Below, piece by piece: positions 41,947 through 52,172 of a DNA stretch of 64,000 nt (its first letter is position 1; each line of letters opens with the position of its first letter). The notes beneath the pieces are model-generated. The model saw only the letters and a program-made list of their open reading frames with translations. It had not been told where the DNA came from and did no database searches. Source of the stretch: Actinomadura pelletieri DSM 43383 (lineage in GTDB: Bacteria; Actinomycetota; Actinomycetes; Streptosporangiales; Streptosporangiaceae); NCBI RefSeq assembly GCF_003634705.1, contig NZ_RBWU01000003.1, forward strand, positions 62,001 through 126,000, read 5' to 3'. Made by a program: the position numbers and the translations under genes.

Positions 41947-43173
41947 TCAGCCGGTGCGGCGGTCGCTGACGTACAGCCAGCCGTCCTCGTCGAGGCGGCC
42001 GAGGTCGCCGGGCGCCCAGAGGCCGTCGCGCGTCGCGGACGCGGTCGCGGCAGGGTCGCCGTGATACTCGAATCCGGGGTGACCGCCGGCGTGGATCAGG
42101 CCCGTCTCCCCCACCGGCAGCTCGCCGCCGTCCGCGCCCAAGATCTTGATCTTGACGCCGTCGACGGGACGGCCGGCCGTGCCGGGCCGGGCGAGCCAGT
42201 CGCGCGGGGTGGCGACGGCGAGGGGGCCGCTCTCCACGGAGCCGTAGTACTCGTACAGGACGGGTCCCCACCAGTCCAGCATCCGTCGCTTGGCGTCCAT
42301 GGGAAGGAGCGCCGCGGCGTGGAACACCCGCCGCAGCGACGACACGTCGTAGCGGGCCTTGACGTCGTCGGGCAGCGCGAGCATCCGGTGCAGCATCTCC
42401 GGGTCCATGAACGCGCAGGTGACGCCGTGCCGTTGGATCAGTTCGAGGGTGTGCTCCGGCCGGAACCGGGAGGCGATCACGACGGCGTGGCCGAGGTGCA
42501 GCGCCATCATCGTGTGGACGCAGGCCGCGTGGTCGGACAGCGGCGCGACGGCCAGGTGGACGTCGTCGCCCGGCCCGAGGTCCAGGTCCCGGGCCGGTGA
42601 CCGCCGCAGGAGGTCGATCATGGCCTCCGGCGGGATGTCGAGCAGCGGTCGCCGGACGCCCCTCGGCCGTTCCGCCGCCGCCGACGTGTAGTGCATGATC
42701 GAGCCGGTGCGCCGCTTGCCCGGCGGCTCGGCGCCGCCCGACACGCACAGCCCGGCCAGCGAGCGGAAGCCGTCCGCGGGCCCGGCGCTCACCCGTCCCT
42801 CGGCGGGGACGCCCACGGCGTTCGCCGCCTCCGACACGACGTCGGCGTGGGCGCTTTCCGTCACGACGCCCCGGGCCCCGGAATCGGACAGGACATGGGC
42901 GACCTCGGGCGCCGCCAGGTCGCAACCCACGGGCACGAGGTAGAGGCCCGACTGCATGGCGGCGAGCAGGACGGTGAGGAATTCGATCCGGTTTCCGAGA
43001 ACGGTCGCAAGCACGTCACCGGGCTGAAGCCCCAACGGGTCGAACGCGTTGGACAGGCGATTCACCTCGGCGTGCAACTCCCCGTAGGACACCGGCACGC
43101 CTGGGGCCAGCACGGCGGGCCGGTCCGGGTCTTTCTGCGCGATCTCGTAGAAGCCGACGCCTTCGACGTCCAT
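41947..43173 (-). CDS. Acyl-CoA ligase-like protein, truncated and missing its P-loop motif
   Basis: ANL superfamily N-terminal domain of 408 aa; full-length ligases are about 500-550 aa. The fold is recognisable (FYEIAQKDPDRPAVL, CAFMDPEMLHRMLALP, YEYYGSVESGPLAVATP as the A5-type YG-E motif, and GLWAPGDLGRLDEDGWLYVS as the A7/A8 region). The ATP-phosphate motif, normally YTSGTTGRPKGV, reads YTSAAAERPRGV (about 162-173). The protein stops right after VSDRRTG, so the C-terminal domain with the catalytic lysine is absent. An AAGGAG Shine-Dalgarno remains. It is probably a decaying gene or a non-adenylating acyl-binding protein. Confidence 0.82.
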   Translation of the reverse strand: MDVEGVGFYEIAQKDPDRPAVLAPGVPVSYGELHAEVNRLSNAFDPLGLQPGDVLATVLGNRIEFLTVLLAAMQSGLYLVPVGCDLAAPEVAHVLSDSGARGVVTESAHADVVSEAANAVGVPAEGRVSAGPADGFRSLAGLCVSGGAEPPGKRRTGSIMHYTSAAAERPRGVRRPLLDIPPEAMIDLLRRSPARDLDLGPGDDVHLAVAPLSDHAACVHTMMALHLGHAVVIASRFRPEHTLELIQRHGVTCAFMDPEMLHRMLALPDDVKARYDVSSLRRVFHAAALLPMDAKRRMLDWWGPVLYEYYGSVESGPLAVATPRDWLARPGTAGRPVDGVKIKILGADGGELPVGETGLIHAGGHPGFEYHGDPAATASATRDGLWAPGDLGRLDEDGWLYVSDRRTG

Positions 43174-43255
43174 TCGGCACTCCTTAACCAGGTTCAGCGG
43201 CTCACTTGATGACCTTCACGTCTATCTGACCTATGTCGTGGTGACCAAGTCAAGA

Positions 43256-43272
43256 TTGTGGACGGTCCACAA
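43256..43272. promoter_or_regulatory. Palindrome upstream of acyl-CoA ligase-like gene
   Basis: TTGTGGAC-G-GTCCACAA, 8-bp perfect arms with a 1-bp centre, 83 nt upstream of the start. The shape resembles GntR/FadR-type operators; no cognate regulator is adjacent. Confidence 0.5.
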
Positions 43273-43403
43273 ACGCGCGTCCGGGTGTATCGGCCGGTCC
43301 GAGTCGGCGATTGCGCTGCCCCGTGCAGGACATATTTCGAGAGAGCGGCGAGTTCAGCCCGGTGTGCCGATGCCCCTTTCAGAAGCCGGGCCGGCAACGG
43401 ACG

Positions 43404-44849
43404 TCAACAAAACGATTTCGTAAAATCCGGCAGCCGCACGGTGAACGTCGAGCCGTCGGTGACGCGGACCGTGCCGCCGAGGGCGGTGACCAGTTCACGG
43501 ACGATGGCCAGACCGAGGCCCGCGCCGCCGTCGGCGCGGGTGCGGGCGTCGTCCAGGCGGACGAACCTGTCGAAGATCCGTTCCCGGTCGGCGGGCGGGA
43601 CGCCCGCTCCGTCGTCGGTGACGGTCAGGACGACGGTGTCCGCGTCCCGCCGGACCGTCGCGTGGACCGTCGACCGCGCGTGCCTGGCGGCGTTGTCGAG
43701 GAGGTTGCGGACGACGCGGGCGAGCCGCGTCTCCTCGCCGCGGACGAGCGCGGGACGTTCGACCTCACAGCCGAAGGCCGGCGCGGCGCCGGACGCGGAG
43801 TAGGCGCGTTCGGCGATCTGCTCCTCCACGAGGTCGGCCAGATCGACGGCGGCGGCGTCCTCGCGTGGACGGTGTCCCTCGGCGGACAGCAGGAGCAGGT
43901 CGTCGGTGAGGCGCTGGAGGCGGACGGTGTCGGCGAGCGCGGCCGCCGCCACCGCGGGCCAGTCGGCGCGCGCCGGTCGTGCCAGGGGGATCTCCAGGGT
44001 GCCGCGCAGCGCGGCGAGCGGGGAGCGGAGTTCGTGGGAGGCGTCCGCGACGAAGCGGCGCTGGCGCAGGTGGGCCCGCTCAAGCCGGTCGAGCGTCTCG
44101 TTGGTGGTCCGTGCGAGTCCGGCGACCACGTCCGTCGTCGGCGGGACGGGAACACGCTGGTCCAGGTCGCCCGCGGTGATGCCGGCCATCTTGGCGCGGA
44201 TGGCCTCGACCGGCCGTAGGGCCAGACCGGTGACCAGCCATGCGGTCAGTCCGACGAACAGCACCGCGCCCGGCATTCCCCAGCGGACCAGGCGGTCGAG
44301 CGTCATGACGGCCGTCCGCGCCCGCTCCGAGGCGACGAGCGTGTACACGGTCAGACGCTGGGCGGAGCGCGTGTCCAGCCCGGTGGCCTCGCGAAACCGG
44401 GCCGGAGGCAGCGGATCCGTGGTCCCCACCACGTACGTCTGGACGGTTCCCTCGGCCTCCACGGCGGAGGGCGTCCGGATCTTCCGGAGCCCCCAGCCGA
44501 CCGCGGGCACGAACCCCGGTCCCGGCCGGTCGGGTTCGAGATCGCCTGTCCGGCCTCGTCCCTCGCCGGTGGGTGGCGTGGACACGCCACCGGTCCTGGC
44601 GTACCGCCCGTCGGCCGAGACCACGACGTAGGCGTCGCGGACGCCGACCGGGACTCGTCCGGTCTCCAGCGCGAAGGTCACCTGGAACGCGACGTCGGTC
44701 GCGTGGTCTCGGGCGTCCTTGGTCCACTGGTCCTCGACGACGGCTCGGGCCACGAGGGCGCCGAGGGCGAAGACGAAGGCGGTCGCGACCATCGCGCCGC
44801 AGGCGGCCCTGACCCGAACCGACCACAGCCGCGCCCAGCGCTCACGCAT
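43404..44849 (-). CDS. HAMP-containing sensor histidine kinase
   Basis: Kinase of 481 aa. TM1 (about 17-38) and TM2 (about 185-208) flank an extracytoplasmic sensor region. A HAMP linker (LALRPVEAIRAKMAGITAGD) follows, then the HisKA H-box FVADASHELRSPLAALRG, the N-box VVRNLLDNAARHA, and the G boxes VTDDGAGVPP and GGAGLGLAIV. It is the partner of the OmpR-type regulator, whose stop it overlaps by 8 nt (ATGCGTGA). The signal is unknown; the divergent DUF2079 gene may be a target. Confidence 0.92.
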   Translation of the reverse strand: MRERWARLWSVRVRAACGAMVATAFVFALGALVARAVVEDQWTKDARDHATDVAFQVTFALETGRVPVGVRDAYVVVSADGRYARTGGVSTPPTGEGRGRTGDLEPDRPGPGFVPAVGWGLRKIRTPSAVEAEGTVQTYVVGTTDPLPPARFREATGLDTRSAQRLTVYTLVASERARTAVMTLDRLVRWGMPGAVLFVGLTAWLVTGLALRPVEAIRAKMAGITAGDLDQRVPVPPTTDVVAGLARTTNETLDRLERAHLRQRRFVADASHELRSPLAALRGTLEIPLARPARADWPAVAAAALADTVRLQRLTDDLLLLSAEGHRPREDAAAVDLADLVEEQIAERAYSASGAAPAFGCEVERPALVRGEETRLARVVRNLLDNAARHARSTVHATVRRDADTVVLTVTDDGAGVPPADRERIFDRFVRLDDARTRADGGAGLGLAIVRELVTALGGTVRVTDGSTFTVRLPDFTKSFC

Positions 44850-45519
44850 CCCGGGCCGCCAACCGGTAGCCGGCGCCCCGCACGGTCTGGATCGTCGAGC
44901 GTCCGAACGGGACGTCGAGTTTGCGGCGCAGCGCCCTGACGTACACCTCGACGATGTTGACGTCGCCGTCGAACGCCTGGTCCCATACCTCGTCGATGAT
45001 GTCGATCTTGGCGACCGCCTCGTCCGGGCGGCGGGCCAGGCACTCCAGCACCGCGAACTCCTTGGCGGTCAGCCGGACCTCCACGTCCCCGCGGCGGCAC
45101 CGCCGGGCGGCCGGGTCGAGCCACAGGTCCCCGACCCGCAGCACCGGGGAGCGGACGGCGCCGCCGCGGCGCAGCAGGGCGCGCAGCCGCGCGAGGAGCA
45201 CGACGAAGGAGAAGGGTTTGCTCAGATAGTCGTCGGCGCCGGTGTCCAGCGCCTCCGCCTCGTCGTACTCGCCGTTCTTCGCGGTGAGCATGAGCACCGG
45301 TACCGTGCTGCCCGCCTTGCGCAGGTTCGCGCAGACGGCGTATCCGTTGAGGCCCGGCAGCATGATGTCCAGGACGACCGCGGAGTACGGGTGGGTGCGG
45401 GCGAGGTCGAGCCCCTCGCGGCCGTCGTGGGCGACGTCGACCGCGTACCCCTCCCCGCGGAGCCCGTGGCTCAGCGCGGTGGCGAGCCTTTCCTCGTCCT
45501 CGATCAGCAGCAGACGCAT
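44842..45519 (-). CDS. OmpR-family response regulator
   Basis: Regulator of 225 aa. The receiver domain carries the acidic pair in LLIEDEERL, the phospho-acceptor Asp in VVLDIMLPGLNG, the switch Thr in MLTAK and the conserved Lys in LSKPFS. The C-terminal winged helix has RLTAKEFAVLECLARRP and VYVRALRRKLD, ending TVRGAGYRL. The start at 45519 begins directly with the receiver strand; there is no Shine-Dalgarno, and a CATACT -10-like box eight nt upstream suggests a leaderless mRNA. Its probable target is the palindrome at 45545. Confidence 0.93.
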   Translation of the reverse strand: MRLLLIEDEERLATALSHGLRGEGYAVDVAHDGREGLDLARTHPYSAVVLDIMLPGLNGYAVCANLRKAGSTVPVLMLTAKNGEYDEAEALDTGADDYLSKPFSFVVLLARLRALLRRGGAVRSPVLRVGDLWLDPAARRCRRGDVEVRLTAKEFAVLECLARRPDEAVAKIDIIDEVWDQAFDGDVNIVEVYVRALRRKLDVPFGRSTIQTVRGAGYRLAARDA

Positions 45520-45544
45520 CGGCTCAGTATGCCCGCGCACCGCC

Positions 45545-45576
45545 GAATCGAGCTGAAATGCTCTTCAGCTCGATTC
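45545..45576. promoter_or_regulatory. 13-bp inverted repeat in divergent promoter
   Basis: GAATCGAGCTGAA-ATGCTC-TTCAGCTCGATTC, perfect 13-bp arms around 6 nt, between the response regulator (start 45519) and the DUF2079 gene (start 45596 or 45614). It is a candidate response-regulator binding site controlling both. Confidence 0.7.
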
Positions 45577-45595
45577 AGCGGCGGCTCAGCCGCGG

Positions 45596-46978
45596 GTGGC
45601 CATTCTCGGCGAGATGATCACACCGCGCAGCGTTTCCTGGGTCGTCGCGGGCACGCTTCTCGCCGCCTATTCCACGCTCTCGGTCCACCGGCATCGCCGC
45701 ATGGAGAGCACCGGATACGATCTGGGAATCTTCGAACAGGGGGTCCGTGGCTACGCGCATTTCCGCGCACCCGTGGCCGAACTGAAGGGACCGGGATTCA
45801 ACCTGCTTGGCGACCATTTCCATCCGGTCATCGCCGTGATCGGGCCGCTGTACCGGCTGTTCCCGAGCCCGGTCACGCTGCTGGTCGTCCAGTCCGCGCT
45901 GCTCGCCCTCTCGGCGGTCCCGGTGACCCGGTTGTGGGCCGACCGGCACGGTGTGCGGGCGGGGACGTGCGTCGGGCTCGGCTACGGGCTGGCGTGGGGA
46001 CTCCAGCGGGCGGCGGTCTTCGACTTCCACGAGATCGCGTTCGCCGTTCCGCTGGTGGCCCGTTGCGTCGTGCTCCTCGCCGAGGGCCGTGATCGCGCCG
46101 CGGCGGCCTGGGCGGTCCCGCTGCTGCTGGTGAAGGAGGACCAGGCGCTCATCGTCGCCGCCGTGGGCGTCCTCCTGTTTCGCAGGGGTGAACGCAAGGT
46201 CGGCGCGTTTCTGGTCCTCCTCGCGGTCACGGTCGCGGCGGCGGTGACCCTCGTGGTCATTCCGGCTTTCAACCCGGACGATTCCTACAAGTACTTCGGG
46301 GTGACCGAACCGGACTCGGATAATCCACTGCTCAGGCTCGTCACACCGGTGGCCACGAAGGGGCTGACCGTCCTCGCCCTCCTGGCGCCGACACTCTTCC
46401 TCGGCCTGCGGTCCCCGCTCGCGCTGCTCCTCGTCCCGACGCTGCTCGCCCGGTTCTGGACGTCCAATCCGTTCCTCTGGGGGACCGGGTTCCATTACAG
46501 CGCGGTGCTGATGCCCATCGTGTTCGTCGCCGCCCTCGACGGGCTCCGGCGCGTCCGGGAGAGCGGCCTCCCAGACCGGCTCGCCCACGGCATCACGAAA
46601 GTCGCGCCCATCGCGATCGTCACCGCCGCGCTCGTTCCCACCCTGATCGGGGCCCAGCCGCTCAGCCGACTCATGGACCCGTCGTACGGCCGCGTGCCGT
46701 CCCGGGTCGGCGCCGCGAAGGCGATACTGGCCGTCATTCCGGACGGAGCGGACGTCGCCGCGTCCAACCACGTCGCCCCGCAGCTCACCGGCCGTTGCCG
46801 CGTCTTCAAGCTCGCCCCGGCCGCGCTCGCGCTGCGCCCGGAGTGGGCGGTGTCCGAGGACCCCGGTCCGGCCGTGGCGGGATCGGGCGAGGGGATGACC
46901 GCCCCGGGGCTCGCGGGGTGGGGCTATCGGCCCGTGGCGCGCGGGGGCGGGATCACTCTCCACCGGCTGCGGGTCTGA
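45596..46978 (+). CDS. DUF2079 polytopic membrane protein
   Basis: Membrane protein of 460 aa with about ten TM helices and the DUF2079 pattern STGYDLGIFEQGVRGYAHF, then LLGDHFHPVIAVIGPLYRLF and the DFHEIAFAVPL loop. The family is related in topology to GT-C mannosyltransferases, but its activity is not proven. The frame opens at GTG 45596; ATG 45614 (MITPRSVSW) is an equally good start, and neither has a clear Shine-Dalgarno. It is divergent from the OmpR/HK pair, with the 13-bp palindrome between. Confidence 0.87.
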   Translation: MAILGEMITPRSVSWVVAGTLLAAYSTLSVHRHRRMESTGYDLGIFEQGVRGYAHFRAPVAELKGPGFNLLGDHFHPVIAVIGPLYRLFPSPVTLLVVQSALLALSAVPVTRLWADRHGVRAGTCVGLGYGLAWGLQRAAVFDFHEIAFAVPLVARCVVLLAEGRDRAAAAWAVPLLLVKEDQALIVAAVGVLLFRRGERKVGAFLVLLAVTVAAAVTLVVIPAFNPDDSYKYFGVTEPDSDNPLLRLVTPVATKGLTVLALLAPTLFLGLRSPLALLLVPTLLARFWTSNPFLWGTGFHYSAVLMPIVFVAALDGLRRVRESGLPDRLAHGITKVAPIAIVTAALVPTLIGAQPLSRLMDPSYGRVPSRVGAAKAILAVIPDGADVAASNHVAPQLTGRCRVFKLAPAALALRPEWAVSEDPGPAVAGSGEGMTAPGLAGWGYRPVARGGGITLHRLRV

Positions 46979-46984
46979 CGCCCT

Positions 46985-47584
46985 TCACTCTGGAGCCACC
47001 GCGCCTTCGAGGGCGGCGCGTGCCATGGAGTGCAGGAGCGCGCTCATCGTGGAGCGGTCGAGGCCGGTGGCGCTGCGGGGAGTGGAGTTGAGGAGGCCGA
47101 AGGCTGCGTGGACGGCGGCGCGGGTCCGGTCGTCCGGGAGGGCCGGGCGCAGCCGGCGCAGGACGGCGACCCATTCCTCCACATAGGCGCGCTGGAGCCG
47201 GCGGATGCGGTGCCGCTGCGGTTCCGGCACGTTGTCCAGTTCCCGCTCGTGGACGGTGATCAGCGCCGGGTTGTCGAGGGCGAAGGCGATGTGCCAGCGC
47301 AGCAGCGCGTCGAGGGCCCGTTCCGGGTCGGGGTCCGCGGCCCGGCGCAGGCCCTCGGCGAGCAGCCGTTCGCTGATGTCGAGGAGCATCTCGGCGAGCA
47401 CGGCCTCCTTGCCGCTGAAATGCCGGTAGAGGGCGGGCCCGGTGAGACCGACGGCCCGGCCTAGATCGCCGATGGACACCCCGTGGTAGCCGCGGCGCGC
47501 GAACAGCTCGGCCGCGGCGCCGAGGATCTCCGTCCGGCGCGGGTTCGGCGGGCCGACCATCGGCTCGGCGGGGCGGGACGTCAT
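46985..47584 (-). CDS. TetR regulator of the leucine/isovalerate operon
   Basis: Repressor of 199 aa with the helix-turn-helix VSIGDLGRAVGLTGPALYRH (about residues 36-55) and a TetR C-terminal domain. It is divergent from the acyl-CoA carboxylase operon, with 77 nt between starts that contain two GTTAACG palindromes. This matches the known pattern of TetR-type (SACE_7040/LiuR-like) regulators in actinomycetes that sense acyl-CoA intermediates. The effector here is inferred. Confidence 0.88.
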   Translation of the reverse strand: MTSRPAEPMVGPPNPRRTEILGAAAELFARRGYHGVSIGDLGRAVGLTGPALYRHFSGKEAVLAEMLLDISERLLAEGLRRAADPDPERALDALLRWHIAFALDNPALITVHERELDNVPEPQRHRIRRLQRAYVEEWVAVLRRLRPALPDDRTRAAVHAAFGLLNSTPRSATGLDRSTMSALLHSMARAALEGAVAPE

Positions 47585-47607
47585 GCCCGCCAGTCTAGAC
47601 TAGAGTT

Positions 47608-47648
47608 GTTAACGAGCATTAACATCGGCGTTGTTAACGACCGTTAAC
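47608..47648. promoter_or_regulatory. Two tandem TetR operators in divergent promoter
   Basis: Site 1: GTTAACG-AG-CATTAAC (47608-47623, one mismatch). Site 2: GTTAACG-AC-CGTTAAC (47633-47648, perfect arms). Centres are 25 bp apart. Site 2 abuts the Shine-Dalgarno of the carboxylase gene, so repression of that side should be tight. Confidence 0.8.
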
Positions 47649-47661
47649 CGGGAGGACGGCC

Positions 47662-49275
47662 ATGAGCGGACCCGCGATCGGCTCCCGCGCCGACACGGCG
47701 GCCGAGACGTTCAAGGCGAACACCGCCCACAACGAGGCCCTGGTCGCCGAGTTGCGCGAGCACGTCGACCGGGCCGGGCGCGGCGGTCCCGAGCGGGCCC
47801 GCGAGCGGCATGTCGCGCGCGGCAAGCTGCTCCCCCGCGACCGGGTCGACACGCTCCTCGATCCGGGCTCGGCGTTCCTGGAACTGTCGCCGCTGGCCGC
47901 GAACGGCCTGTACGACGACGAGGCGCCCGGCGCCGGGATCATCACCGGGGTCGGGCGGATCTCCGGCCGCGAGTGCGTCGTCGTCGCCAACGACGCAACG
48001 GTCAAGGGCGGCACCTACTACCCCCTCACGGTGAAGAAGCATCTGCGGGCGCAGGAGGTGGCGCTGCACAACCGGCTGCCGTGCGTCTACCTCGTCGACT
48101 CCGGCGGCGCGTTCCTTCCTCGCCAGGACGACGTGTTCCCCGACCGGGAGCACTTCGGCCGGATCTTCTACAACCAGGCGACGATGTCGGCGCGCGGGAT
48201 CCCGCAGATCGCGGCGGTGCTCGGGTCGTGCACGGCGGGCGGCGCGTACGTCCCGGCGATGAGCGACGAGGCCGTCATCGTCCGCGGCCAGGGGACGATC
48301 TTCCTGGGCGGGCCGCCGCTGGTGAAGGCGGCGACCGGCGAGGTCGTGACCGCGGAGGAACTCGGCGGCGGCGAGCTGCACTCCCGCACGTCCGGGGTGA
48401 CCGACCATCTCGCCGACGACGACGCGCACGCGCTGCGGATCGTCCGCGACATCGTCGGCACGCTCGGGCCGCGCGCGCCGCGCCCCTGGGACGTCGCGCC
48501 GCCGGAGGAGCCCGCGGCCGACCCGGCGGAGCTGTACGGGGTCGTCCCGCCCGACCCGCGCACCCCCTACGACGTGCGGGAGGTCATCGCCCGCGTCGTG
48601 GACGGCAGCCGCTTCCAGGAGTTCAAGAAGGAGTACGGGCCGACGCTCGTCACCGGGTTCGCCCGCGTCCACGGGCATCCGGTCGGGATCGTCGCCAACA
48701 ACGGCATCCTGTTCAGCGAGTCGGCGCAGAAGGGCGCGCACTTCATCGAGCTGTGCGACCGGCGCAGCGTCCCGCTCGTGTTCCTGCAGAACATCACCGG
48801 GTTCATGGTCGGACGCGAATACGAGGCGGGCGGCATCGCCAAGCACGGCGCGAAGATGGTCACGGCCGTCGCGTGCGCCCGCGTCCCGAAGTTCACCATC
48901 GTGATCGGCGGCTCGTTCGGCGCCGGGAACTACGCGATGTGCGGCCGGGCGTACTCGCCGCGCTTCCTGTGGATGTGGCCGAACGCGCGGATCTCCGTCA
49001 TGGGCGGTGAGCAGGCCGCGAGCGTTCTCGCGACCGTCCGCCGCGACCAGGTGGAGGCGCGCGGGGAGCAGTGGTCCGCCGAGGCCGAGGAGGAGTTCAA
49101 GGCGCCGATCCGCGAGCGGTACGAGGCACAGGGCAACCCGTACTACTCGACGGCCCGGCTGTGGGACGACGGCGTGATCGACCCGCTCGACACCCGGCGT
49201 GTGCTGGGCCTCGGGCTGTCGGTCGCCGCGAACGCGCCGCTGGAGCCGGTCGGCTACGGCGTCTTCCGGATGTGA
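47662..49275 (+). CDS. liuB: Methylcrotonyl-CoA carboxylase beta (carboxyltransferase) subunit
   Basis: Carboxyltransferase of 537 aa. It transfers CO2 from carboxybiotin to 3-methylcrotonyl-CoA in leucine breakdown. Visible are the acyl-CoA region [20 protein letters not shown], the oxyanion [18 protein letters not shown], the C-terminal biotin region [20 protein letters not shown] and [20 protein letters not shown]. The [11 protein letters not shown] motif is characteristic of MCC rather than propionyl-CoA carboxylase beta subunits. A GGGAGG Shine-Dalgarno precedes the ATG. It is first gene of a four-gene operon. Confidence 0.92.
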   Translation: MSGPAIGSRADTAAETFKANTAHNEALVAELREHVDRAGRGGPERARERHVARGKLLPRDRVDTLLDPGSAFLELSPLAANGLYDDEAPGAGIITGVGRISGRECVVVANDATVKGGTYYPLTVKKHLRAQEVALHNRLPCVYLVDSGGAFLPRQDDVFPDREHFGRIFYNQATMSARGIPQIAAVLGSCTAGGAYVPAMSDEAVIVRGQGTIFLGGPPLVKAATGEVVTAEELGGGELHSRTSGVTDHLADDDAHALRIVRDIVGTLGPRAPRPWDVAPPEEPAADPAELYGVVPPDPRTPYDVREVIARVVDGSRFQEFKKEYGPTLVTGFARVHGHPVGIVANNGILFSESAQKGAHFIELCDRRSVPLVFLQNITGFMVGREYEAGGIAKHGAKMVTAVACARVPKFTIVIGGSFGAGNYAMCGRAYSPRFLWMWPNARISVMGGEQAASVLATVRRDQVEARGEQWSAEAEEEFKAPIRERYEAQGNPYYSTARLWDDGVIDPLDTRRVLGLGLSVAANAPLEPVGYGVFRM

Positions 49276-49282
49276 GGGTGTG

Positions 49283-51220
<1,938 letters not shown>

Positions 51221-51239
51221 TCAGCGTGAAAGAGGGGGC

Positions 51240-52172
51240 ATGACGATGCGGGTTCCTCTTCCCGGCCTTCCCGCCAAGGTCACGATCTACGAGGTGGGGC
51301 CGCGGGACGGGCTGCAGAACGAGAAGGCGGTCGTCCCGGTGGACGTCAAGTCCGAGTTCGTGACCCGGCTGGCCGACGCGGGGCTGCGCACGATCGAGAC
51401 GACCAGCTTCGTCCACCCCGGCTGGGTGCCGCAGCTCGCCGACGCCGAGGACCTCCTGGACGTGCTGCCCCGCTCCCCCGACCTGCGCTATTCGGTGCTC
51501 GTCCCGAACGAGAAGGGCCTGGACCGGGCGCTCGCCAACGGCGTCACCGAGATCGCGATCTTCGGCAGCGCCACCGAGACGTTCGCCCGCCGCAACCTCA
51601 ACCGGACCGTGGACGAGTCGATCGCGATGTTCGCGCCGGTCGTCGAGCGCGCCCGCGCCGAGGGGATCTGGGTGCGGGCCTACGTGTCGATGGTGTGCGG
51701 CGACCCGTGGGAGGGGGACGTGCCGATCGAGCGGGTCGTGTCCGTCGCGTCCCGCATGATGGACCTCGGCTGCTCCCAGCTCAGCCTCGGCGACACGATC
51801 GGCGTCGGCACGCCCGGCCACGTCACCGCGCTCATCGAGGCGCTGGGCGCGGCGGGCATCGGCCCCGACCGGCTCGCCGTCCACTTCCACGACACCTACG
51901 GGCAGGCCCTCGCCAACACCCTCGCCGCGCTCCGCGCGGGCGTCACCGTCGTGGACGCCTCCGCCGGGGGCCTCGGCGGCTGCCCGTTCGCGAAGAGCGC
52001 CACCGGCAACCTGCCGACCGAGGACCTCGTCTGGATGCTGTCCGGTCTCGGCGTCGACACCGGCGTCGATCTCGACAAGCTCGTCGCCACCAGCCGCTGG
52101 ATGGCGAGCCACCTGGGCCGGCCCAGCCCGTCCCGGGTGGTCCAAGCCCTCTCACCCGCAACGGAGACATGA
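51240..52172 (+). CDS. liuE: Hydroxymethylglutaryl-CoA lyase
   Basis: DRE-TIM metallolyase of 310 aa that splits HMG-CoA into acetoacetate and acetyl-CoA, the last step of leucine catabolism. Motifs: VGPRDGLQNEK (catalytic Arg and metal Asp), TSFVHPGWVPQLADAE, the metal His pair in VHFHDTYGQAL, and the active-site loop SAGGLGGCPFAKSATGN with the catalytic Cys. A GTGAAAGAGG context precedes the start. The stop overlaps the next start (ATGA). Confidence 0.94.
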   Translation: MTMRVPLPGLPAKVTIYEVGPRDGLQNEKAVVPVDVKSEFVTRLADAGLRTIETTSFVHPGWVPQLADAEDLLDVLPRSPDLRYSVLVPNEKGLDRALANGVTEIAIFGSATETFARRNLNRTVDESIAMFAPVVERARAEGIWVRAYVSMVCGDPWEGDVPIERVVSVASRMMDLGCSQLSLGDTIGVGTPGHVTALIEALGAAGIGPDRLAVHFHDTYGQALANTLAALRAGVTVVDASAGGLGGCPFAKSATGNLPTEDLVWMLSGLGVDTGVDLDKLVATSRWMASHLGRPSPSRVVQALSPATET

